A stretch of DNA of 64,000 nt, taken from NCBI GenBank assembly GCA_922989275.2, contig OV277870.1, forward strand, positions 41,350,356-41,414,355, written 5' to 3'. Made by a program: the position numbers and the translations under genes. Every line of letters begins with the position of its first letter. Within the stretch, counting starts at the first letter, position 1. The notes beneath the pieces were generated by a model, which ran no database searches, was not told where the DNA came from, and was given only the letters and a program-made list of their open reading frames with translations. The DNA is from Gari tellinella (lineage: Eukaryota; Mollusca; Bivalvia; Cardiida; Psammobiidae). This document shows positions 38,001-50,000 of the stretch, one piece after another.

Positions 38001-41000
38001 GGCTTCTGTAGTAGACCAAGCTCTGTCAGTGACTTCAGGGCCCCAAGACTCTTGTGTACGATAAACTCCTCTGCATCAGACAGACCCTGCAACATGACAA
38101 TTGTCAATCAATCTCATGTTGTCTAATAAGAAAATGTTCAAAGCCTCCAACAAACAAATGCACACGTTTTATTTGAAACATAAAATTTGTGTTTAAACAG
38201 CTACTCAAAAGAAGAACCATGGACTATCTGTAAAACAGATAGTAACTTAATGCAGGACAAAAGTATGCAGAACACTCCAAAATTTGTCATATCCAATACT
38301 TGTAGAAAATTTAGCTTGAGCTTCCTAAATATGAATGTCACTACTTTTTAATATAAAGCTGCATGGAACGGACAAGAATTCATTATGTAATAAACCAAAA
38401 CAAAAAGATTTACAGACAAGCACAAAAACCGTTCTTAAGAAAGTTTAGATCTTGAACACTTTACTCACCTGTTCCAGCAGGGGTTTGACAATTTCTGAGC
38501 TCTGCCAGCCAACATATGCTGCTATACCAACAATGTTGTCAAAGAATGCACCTCGTAAATGCCAGTCAACCTATCAAACAGAGCAAAAGACTGCTATACA
38601 ACTGAACTACCAAATAAATATGCCTCTTTACGCCTTGAATTTATTCCTCTACCAAAGGAAATAGTTCCACTTTATACAATGAATGATTTCCTATATCCTT
38701 GCAGATGGTAGTTTAAAGCAGGCTGAGAGTAAAGATTTGCTTGCAGCCTGCTTTAAACTACCATCTGCCTTCAATACTGGGAGGAGAGAAAAGGAAGGGT
38801 TAAGCAACCACTAGAAGGAAGAGGAATTTAGAATCTCTGTAATTAAAGTTGTAAACAATGTAGAACAGCTGCATTTCAAATTTTGGCTCCGATTTGTGTC
38901 TGTTGTGCTTGAAATTCAATTTCCCTCCACATATCAGAATAACTTGATTCTACAGAGCCTTTTGACAAAGTTGTTTATTTCATTACAAAAAGATATGACA
39001 TTTTGTCTACAATTGATTAACCTTTTTGCCCGTAATATCAAGTACAACTTCTTTTTATAGAAATTAAATTCCCTTTTTCACGATCACTAAAAAGAAGAAT
39101 GATTGTACGATAAGATAGGTGGCAGCTTCAAGTAAGATTAAAGCAGTGATAATTTTTGGCCCCAAAAAGCTCATAAATTTTCCAAAAAGCCCATTGCTTT
39201 TACTCATTTTTCCTATTTTTTCATAGAAAAGCGCATTGATTTTGAAGTTTTGGTCCTAAAAGCCCATTGTTTAAATTTAAAAAATTAACACTGTTAAAGT
39301 AAAACAGAAAGTTCCTAAAGGAGCTTTCTGTTTTACATTCACCTTTTGCTGCAAGCAAACCACCTCCATTATACACCAAACAATCAACATAATTTAGTGA
39401 TGTTATTTTTACAGAGGGATTTTACTCCATGCATCTTTCAAGGATAGGGTTAAAGTTTACAAGACCATAGATAATGCTTACCTTGTCATTTAGGAATGTT
39501 ATCATATGGGACAACAATATATCATTGGCTGAAAATTGAAAGAAAATACATGGTTATTTTGTCACAAATAAAACTTAAAGGTGATTACGGTGTTACAGCA
39601 TCACTACCATGTATGACACAGAAAAAACTTTTAAATTTTATTTTGACCTAACAGTTCCGTAGTGCAATTTCATACAATTAACAAAAATTCCACTGAATTA
39701 GATTTCTCTCCAAATTAAAGATAGGAAGTAAGGCTATTGGAAAGGTGAACATTGAGAAATTCAGCAAAATCAAAATCTATATAAACTATTCATTATTTAG
39801 AAAAATGGATGAGTCCATTCAGAAAATCAGCATTGTTAAAGACTTCAAATTCTTCATTCAAGAAAGGCTGTACAGATTCAAACTTTAACCCATTATCTCA
39901 TAGCCAGTTTCTAGTTTTAAAGAAAGGTGACAAATTAAAAGCAGGTTGAAAGTAAAGCAGAATGCTGCACCTTATGGCAAATTCTGCTTTACTTTTAGCC
40001 TGTTTTAAGCTACCATCTACTAGGATATAGAATATATTTCTAAAGGTACATATATAATATTCATGACTGTATAAAATGGAACTATTTTCTTCTGTGGAGT
40101 AATAAATTAAAGGTGTAAAAAGACGTATTTATGGAATAATGGGTTAAAGAATCCCAATTCTTTCTTCTCACTGAGTAACCATTCACGACAGACTGTACAT
40201 TTCAACAATTAAGCCACAATTGTTGCTTACCTTTCTGCCTACCAAAGAACACACACAGTCTGGTAATGCCGTTGTCTAACAGGGCCCTCTTGACACAGTT
40301 GTCTGGGTCATTGAGAAGCATCACCACTTTCTCCTGTATAATCTCCTGGAGGGTCACCAGCTCTAGATCATAGCTCGACTGAGACTGAACAAATAAACAA
40401 CACTTTATGTCACCAGCTCTAGATCATAGCTCGACTGAGACTGAACAAATAAGTAACATTTTTAGTCACCAGCTCTAGATCATAGCTCGACTGAGACTGA
40501 ATACATAAATAACATTCTATGTCACCAGCTCTAGATCATAGCTCGACTGAGACTGAACAAATAAGTAACATTTTTAGTCAGTATAGTCTGATTTTATTTA
40601 CCTGTCACTCAAGAATAACGTTACGGTCAACGGACATGTTATTTTTAGTCTTCATTAGCTAGCATTAGCATTAACATGCACATTTTACTGGTTATATATA
40701 CATCCGTCATACATTTATGTCAACTATGCAAAGTTATACGTATGTATTTACGCACTGTATTTGTATTGGTTCTTTGTTTATATGCAGGTTTGTGTATTAT
40801 GGGCCGGAGGCCTACATTACTAAATAATTTAATATTATTTGTTTTCATTACATTTGGTTAGCTGTGATTGGTTGTAATTTTTATTTCATAACTCCATAAA
40901 AAAAACAAAATTCAGGCCACGCCTTGTCAGGACTACTTTCTCTTAGTCCGACTGCTCTCCACAAGCAAGCGCTGCATGAAGCAGGACGACAAATGACGTC

Positions 41001-44000
41001 ATTGACGTCCACGTTACTAAAAACAACGCTGCGTTTTGGCTGAAAATATATATGGCGGAGGGACTACAACCTACGTTTTAAAAGCGTTAAAAATGAACAT
41101 TACGTCAGATTCTCTATTTAACTACTTTCTTAAATTCAGAAGTGATATCAAATTATAAGGAATAATTCGGAATATTTATTGTATTCATGGAGGTATGAAA
41201 AAAATAACTGGTCACACTTTTGTATGAAACCGCTTCGCGGTTTCATACAGTGTGACCAGGTTGTTTTTTCATACCTCCATGAATACAATAAATATTCAAA
41301 TTATTCCTTAAATAAATAAACAATTGTCATTGTCATTAGTCTCTGTTGATTCTTGACATAATACATATTACTGTAGTATTGGTGCATTTAAACTGAACAC
41401 ATAACTCTTTCAACACTAAGAAAGTAACTCTTGTGGGTTATTATATTCCCCTGTGGATAATTTTAGTTACCAAAACATGAACCAGTCTACGTGGAATTCT
41501 GGGTAGTTTAATAAATACTGGTATGAATTAACAAACAGTGCAGACCCTGATCAGAGGGCTCCTATAGGAGCCCTCTGATCTGAGTCTACACTGTTTGTAA
41601 ATGTAATGATTATATTTTAAACAGGTGCATATCCATGCCTGTATAAAATGGAACTATTTCCTTCGTTGGAGGAATAAATCAAAGGTGTATTGTATGGAGT
41701 AATGGTTTAAGTGATATTTTAGTTCAGTATTTACCATGTCTGCAGCCTCATTGTCATCCAGTTCCTCGACTTCATTCAACTGCAGCATCTCCAAAACTCT
41801 GTAACCATGGAAACACACAAAAATCAGCATTTTCTTTTTATTTTTAGGTTCTTCACTTAAAAACTTTTAACACCATTCTTTAACCCTTTCCCCCATAGAA
41901 GCGCCTTTTAACAAATATAATTTATTCTTCCGCTGAAGAAAATAGTTCCCATTTAATCAGTCATGAATATATATTATAGGGAATATTTTCTATATTCAAG
42001 CACATTATAGCTTAAAGCAGGCTGAAAGTAAAGCAGAATGCGCCTTAACCCTTAGCCCGCCAAATAAATTGTCGTCTGCTATATTTCTCGTCTGCTTTAA
42101 GTTTCAAAGTGCTTCAAAGTTGCTCAAAACTGCTGAAAATGTTGTCCGAGTGTCAAACAGCTGGGATCCGGATGAGACGCCGAGTTACTCGGCGTCTCAT
42201 CCGGAACCAAGCTGTTTGCATATGGAGCTATAGTTTTGAGTGGCAGGCTAAGGGTTAAGGCGCATTCTACTTTACTTTCAACCTGCTTTAAGTAGTCACC
42301 TATTTTCAATACTAGAAATAGGCTATCAGGTAAAGGGTTAATCATGGATATCAAGGAGCTGTATCCATCATTTCTATCCTTATTTTAAAGAAGTATCTAT
42401 CCTTATCCCATCAACCTATAGTCTGTTTCTACTTGTGCAGACAGGTGACAACTTAAAGCAGCTTAAAAGCATAGTAGAATGTACCTTAAGGCACATTCTG
42501 CTTTACTTTCAACCTACTTTAAGCTAGCATCTGCTAAGATATTGAAAAAAAATCTTTTGGTAAAAGTTCATGACTATAAATTGGAAATATTTTCATCAGT
42601 GAAGAAATAAATGTCATAAAAGGCGATTCTATGGAGGAAAGGGTTAAAACCAGAGATGTAGATGTGCCTCTAAGACACATACAATATATAATTTACAAGT
42701 ATTAGCAGAAAAGTTACAAAGCTCAACCAGCCTTAATCTTTTGAAAAATTGAAGCATATCAAAGTCACTATATATTAGAATATATTTCAGCAAAAATAAA
42801 ATTTAAACAGTGCATAACTGGTTTTCAGCAGAGAAAGAGTTAAATGACCATAGAAAAGATAAAATGGTAGCCTTTAGGACAGCTTTAACTCTTTCCTCCC
42901 TGAAACTTCAAATGGAAAATCCCAGTTTGCATTTTAGTCTAGTCCATTTCTGACATTTAAGGGTTGATTTCGTCAATATTTTGCATTAAGACAAACAGTG
43001 AAGACCCAGGTCAGAGGGCTCCGTAAGGAGTCCTCTGATCTGGTTGTTCACTGTTTGCATAAGGCAAGTGCACTTTAACATATAAACTGATTGAAAAATA
43101 CGCCTATATTCGGGACTAGGGTTCAAAGGGTTAATGCATAGTGGGAGGATAAGCTTTCTTCATTATTTTGGCCCTGCATTAAGCTGCCACTCATTCTTTA
43201 GACTTCAATTGCCTTTTTTCTCAGTGGTTACTTAATACAAGTTTGAATTTGCACGACCCAGAAATAACTATTAACTTAATAAAACTCAAATAACAGCATC
43301 TCTGTTTTCTTGCTATGACAAATCGAGGGCTTAGCGCAAAACTATTCTAACTCAATTTTTTTCAAAAAACGTTTTTTAACATTTATTGGTATAAATTCAT
43401 TAGATACATAATGTGTAAAAATATTATAGTAATAGTCCAAGTAGTTATGAAGATATTAATATTTTTAAAAAATATTCTATCTCAATGTGATTATAATCTT
43501 GGTGCAAAACTATTCTAACTTGAGTTAGAATAGTTTTGCAAAATAATGTTTTTACGATGGTTGGCAGTTTCAGTGCAAAACTATGCTAACTTGAGATAGC
43601 ATAGTTTTGTACTTTAATTCAGTTTGATTAGTTTAGATTCAAAGTGTAAGACTTGATTTTGAAGACATAATTAAATTTTGGTGACATAGTAAATCATGTT
43701 TCTGGCATCATAAATCTGATTCTAAACTGCGCAGCCATTATATTGAATGGAATTTATTGATTTTTAGCCCACTGTAAGGGAGATAAGCAGACGACTTATG
43801 TCTTTTGTGGTACTATTTTTCTTGGATACAAGGCTTGACGTCACATTCAAATTGACTCCAAAAGAGACCATTTTAATGCAGTTTCAACACATGTTTTCTT
43901 GAAAAGCACTATAAAAAAAATCAAATTAATGTATTGTTCAGATATTATTGACCCAACACTCTATACATAGATAATAATCCCTTCAAAAGAGTACAATAGC

Positions 44001-47000
44001 TACAGCCATTTCTAGCATAAGAAGGTAAATAGCTTCACACCTGAGAGCTGTCTCGGCCAGCTGGGCTATATTTTCAGCATAAGCCTCTCTTACTATCGTG
44101 GCCTGGTCCAGGGCAAGTGGGGACTAAAATAAACAAAACATTATTTACTACTGTAGCTGTGTCAAATCACCAATCTCAACTACAGTAAAACCTCTTTATT
44201 ACGACCAATAAAGAAATGCTAATTGGTTGTAAAAAAGACAGGTGAAAGCTTAAAGCAAGGTGACAGTAAAACAGAAAGCACCTTAAATCAAGATGAAAGT
44301 TAAACAGAAAGCTCCAAAAGAAGCTTTCTGTTTAACTGTCACCTTGCTTTAAGCTGTCACCTGTCGTCAACACCTGATAATAAACACACTTTAGTAGTCG
44401 TAATAGAGAGGTTTTATTGTACTCTGCAAATTCTGACTACTTTTTTGCTAGTCATTCCGATAGGGACTACAGCTTGCTGCTTCTTAGATATCTGCCCATG
44501 TATCCACCTAGGCAAAATACACAAGAAAAAGTATGGAGCTACAGTGCTCCCTCCCTTCAACGGCCCTCCCAACAATGACTCCCTCCTTACAACGAGCAGT
44601 TCCCTAAACAAGACAATTATGTCCAACGCCTTCACTGCTGCAATATCGTCTGCTTAAAATTTTTGTCTGCCGTTTTTCTCAAAGTTACATATTGGACATT
44701 TTGACAGAAAACAAGACTGCGCGTTCAATAAACGTTTATGCCCCCGGTGGCATCCTTGACAATATATTCTGAATATTTTCTAAGTCCAAATTAGGTCAAG
44801 GTCAAACTGAGCTTGGGTAATATGGGTAACTTGGTAATAGTCCACAGAAATAACTGTATATGTATTGAAGCATTGTAGTAAGTAGTGTTGATGCTAGACG
44901 AAATAGTAAAATCAAGTTAACCAAGAAATAGCCTATTCAAAATATTCTAAGTCGAAATTAGGTCAAGGTCAAGGTCATAATCAAGGTTGGGTGATATTGG
45001 TGGATAGGGAATGGTCCAAGGCCACAACTGTTTAAGTATCCAAGCATTTGAGTAAGGGGTGTTGATGCTAGACGAAACGGTAAAATCTACTTAACCTGTT
45101 ACGGACGGACGGACGTGCCACCGAAGTGGGTTAGAGGGCCTTTTCTTTTGTTATTTTCTTTTGTTTGAATAACGGGCCACGGCCCCTTATTCTATTGTTA
45201 CGGAATGAACTCTATTGTCTTCTTTTGTTATGTTTACCGTTATCTGGCCAGAAAAGGCCCTCTAACCCATTTCGGTTGTGCGGACAGACGGACGGACGGA
45301 CGGACAGGACGATTTCTATATGCCTCCGCATCTTCAGATGCCGGGGGCATAAAAATTAATAACGAGTGATAAACAGCTTGAATCCAGATCAGACGTCGCG
45401 TTACGCGGCGTCTGGTCTGGATTCAAGCTGTTTGCGAATGTAAGCCACTTTCCCTCCCTATAACGACTCCCTCCGAACAACGCACACATATTTTGTCTCC
45501 CAGTAAGTGTCGTTGTAGAGAGGGAGCGCTGTATTTGAATAATGTTATCTAATAAATATGTTAGAAAATGAGCTTTGACCAGGTTAACTGGTTAAGACTT
45601 GACATTCTAGCATGAATTGAAATATACTGCAGCCATATCGAATTCCACTTACCAAGTTAGTAAATATGTATTCTTGAAACACATTGGCATCACTGAAATA
45701 GAGAAGATGTCATGAATGTTTAGATGCTACAGTACTGAACCTTATTAAATTAACAATTTTTGCGATTCGATGTTAATTCGCTTGCAATTCGATGGCAATT
45801 CGCTTGCGATTCAATATAGTAACTTTACCCTCAGGTAAGTTTTCTTGAATGGTGTATCTCACCAATGTTCGCAAATATGCCTCCGTTAATTTTTTCGATT
45901 CCATTTTTTGTCACAACCGCTTCGGAAAATTCGCGTAAAAATATTCAAGAGTAGGATTTGTTTTTTGAAGCGCCCGATTCGATGGCAATTCGCTTGCGAT
46001 TATCAATTTAATTTAATAATGTTCAGTACTGTAGCAGTGGTCACAGTCATATCAACCAACAGACACAAGTGGTCTAGAAAAACCTTACTTATCATCTAAA
46101 CACACTGTTCACAGAATAAACATGTACAGTGAAACCACTCTAAACCGGAACCTCTAAGTACCGGAATCCCCTCTAAACCGGACAAAAACGTTGGTCCCGT
46201 TCGAACCCGTCTTTATTTGGACCCATTTCATCATAAATACGCCTTTTTACATCTTTGGTTTATTCAATCAATGACGAATGTGTATCAGCAAATATAAGTT
46301 CTATATTCAAGCAGTTGATAGCTTAAAGCAGGTTGGCAGTAAAGCAGAATGAGCCTAGGCACATTCTGCTTTACTGCCAACCTGCTTTAAGTGATCAGCT
46401 ATATTCCATCTTAGAAACAAGCTAGGGGTTAAAACCCCTCTAAACCGAAAACCCCTCTTAACCGGAAATTCATGTTGTCCCCACACATGTCCAGTTTAGA
46501 GGGGTTTAACTGTATATCTTTGAAATTAGATGTGACTAGGTTTATTGCTTTTTATATTCACTTAAATCTTTCAACACCATGGATTTGTTTAAAATATATT
46601 CATTACATTTGCAAACAGTGCAGGCCCAGATCAGAGGGCACCTCTTCAGTGGAGGAATAAATTAAAAGTGTAAATAAGCTAATATGAAGTGAAGGGTCAA
46701 ACACATTAGCAAAAGCCATGTATTGAACGGTTATATTAGTAGGACTTCACTGAACCATATACAGGCTTTACCAATAGGATATGGGTAGTTGTAGTGGGAT
46801 GTTTCTATACATACCTCCTAGGCACATGCTGTATGTCCTTGAGACAGCGAGTAACACAGTGCAACATCTCAGCTCTTACTCTTGCCTCCTCATCATTGGT
46901 CATAACAATCTGTTAGATAATTGTACACATAAGTCCAGCTTAACACATTCTAAAAATCCTAACAAGAGCACCACATGCCAACGCTTGTCTGTTTTTGAAT

Positions 47001-50000
47001 AAGAATGAAACTTATAGAAATTTGCCGGAGTACTTTTGTCCTGTATTAACCCATTCCGCCATAGCCTGTTTCTAATTTTGAAAACAGGTGGCCACATAAA
47101 GCAGGTTGAAAGTAAAGCAGAATGTGCCATAAGACACATTCTGCTTTACTTTCAGCCTGCTTTAAGCTACCATCTGCTAGGATAAAGAAAATATTTCTTG
47201 CGATGCATATTCATGAATATATAAAGTGGAACTATTTTCAATGATGTGAAATAAATTAAAGACGTAAAAAGGCATATTGATGGGGTAAAGGGTTAAGCAA
47301 ATATCTACTTCAAAAACTGAAAAATGCTTTAAATGAAAGGGTTTAAGGTGAATACTTACAATAAATGGCAGGATCCTATCCAGTATGATATCTCCTGTGA
47401 CATATTTCGACAGCTCAGTGAGGAGACTTAGGGCCATCAACTTAGATTGACAAGACTGAAATATAACCATAAGTGTTTGCTATGATATGAATTTATCATT
47501 TAATGTATAGAAGATAGGAATAGTAGAATTCAGTTAAGATTGACAAGGCTGAAATATACAAAAGAACTTTATTTATGATATAGTTTTATCATTATATGTA
47601 TAGAAGATAGGAATAGTAGAATTCAGTTAAGATTGGCAAGGCTGAAATATACAAAAGAACTTTATTTATGATACAGTTTTATCATTATATGTATAGAAGA
47701 TAGGAATAATAAAATAGAACCACAATATTTCAAACTCACTTAAGTTGAACTTACTCATATTTCAAAGCGACTTAACTCTTTCCTCCCTGAAGCTTTAAAT
47801 GGACAATTCCAGTTTCCATTTTAGTCTAGTCCATTTCTGACTTTTAAGAGTTGTTTTTGTCAATGTTTGGTATTATGACAAACAGTGAAGACCCTGATCA
47901 GAGGGCTCCTTTTGGAGCCCTCTGATCTGGGTCTTCACTGTTTGCATAGGACAAGTGGACTATCCATGTGTGCACTGTTTGAAAAGGAAGCCTATATGCC
48001 GGACTAGGGCTCAAAGGGTTAAGCGAGACTGATTTATCAAAATTCAACTTAAGAAATATGTATAATTTCGACTTTATATATGCGAGTTCGAACTGTTGAG
48101 TTTTGTTTGTAGTATAACTCTTTTCAAAAGTTTCTTCTATTGTCTTTGACAACAATTTAAGTAGCATTTGTGTTACATCTATAAAATAAGATATTTTTTG
48201 TCTACTTTGAACATGACAGGTTTACATGAATTATATGGGAAAGCTAATTCGGTGGTCTGTGCACTTCTTGTGTCTTACATGAGCCTGTCTAGTGCTGGAT
48301 CCCAGCAGGGAGATGATCAGAACAAGCACATTGTTGTTTTCTGGGTGATTCTCATCAACCTTCAGACTCATGAGAATAAATTCCAAGTCTCTCTTTATTC
48401 TGAAAGCAACAAGAGAGAAAAAATATGAACAATATATTTTCTTTTACAAGTTAGTTTGGAACTTTCAATTTCATGTAAAATAAAAGATGTGTTTGTGAAG
48501 CACTATGCAATCTAATGCAATCATGACATCTAAATGACCTTAACCTTTCCCTGACATGACCCAAGTAGTTCTAAGCTAAAAGGTTTATTGTGTTGAGTAG
48601 ACATGAATATGAAGTATCTATCACATGTAAGCATAGGAGCCCTATGATTAGGCTCTGGACATTTTGTCATATGCAATAAATTATTTACACAACAACAAAA
48701 AAATTGGCAAAAAATGACTGCCGATATACTTAACTGGATTCTGGAAATTTCCATTGAAAGTTTCATAGGTGAAAGTGTTAATGTCTCTTCAGAGAGAATT
48801 TACAGCTCGCCAATATGACACATTACAGTAAAAACTCTCTATTACGACCACTTAATTACATACTTTATTTCGTTTTTAAGGAAGGTGCTGCTTAAAGCAA
48901 AGTAAAAGTAAAATAGAAAGCTCCTGTAGGAGCTTTCTATTTTACTTTGACCTTGCTTTAAGCTGTCACCTGTTTTTCATGTAATCATTTATCATTCTTT
49001 TTAGTGGTCGTTATACTCAACCAATCGCCATGGTTACCTCATGATCTTGTCATCAGGAGACAGGATAGGTGGGGTAGCAAACCTCTGTATATAAAGCTTG
49101 AGGAATGTGTAGAAGTATTCAGGAAATGTCTTGACTCTCTGCTGTATGAGATACTCCTCAGCTGACAATCTGTGGTTGGGGTCTTTCTGCATCATGTGTC
49201 TCACAAGGTCCTAGTAACAATATGACAGTGTGAAAGAAGGGGAATAACTCATTAACCCTTAGCCCGCCAAATAAATTGTCGTCTGCTATATTTCTCGTCT
49301 GCTTCAAGTTTCAAAGTGCTTCAAAGTTGCTCAAAATTGCTGAAAATGTTGTCAGAGTGTCAAACAGCTTGGATCCGGATGAGATGCTGAGTTACTCGGC
49401 GTATCATCCGGATCCAAGCTGTTTGCATATGGAGCTATAGTCGTGAGTGGCAGGCTAAGGGTTAATAAGATCTAGAGTAGCTCTAGACAATACTCAAGAA
49501 TTGCGAAAATCATCGACAGCAGGGTAAAAGTTAGAAAGCTTTTGGGTTGAGTCTAAAATCGTTCTCAAGCATTTGGTTGGTCAGATTTGAGTTTTTGCTC
49601 AAACCGATCAAATACTTGAGAATGATTTCAAGCTCAACTCAAAAGATTCATAACCTTAGGGACCGATAAAAAAATTTGTAAGAATAAACAAGGTACATTG
49701 TAAACAGAAATCTACACAGAAATCTATATCTGGCCCCAAGGTTATGAATATTTTAAGTTGAGTCTGAATCCTGTCTATAGGAGCCCTCTGACCAGGGTCT
49801 TCACTGTTGCAAGAAATAGAGGATAACTAATTAGGAAAGATGAATATATACATCACTAGGGTTCAACGAGTTAACCCATTATCCCATAGCCTGTTTCTAG
49901 TATTGAAGATACTTGACCAATTAAAGCAGGTTGAAAGTAAAGCAAAATGTGCCTTAAGGCACGTTCTGCTTTACTTCCAGCCTTCTTTAAGCTACCATCT

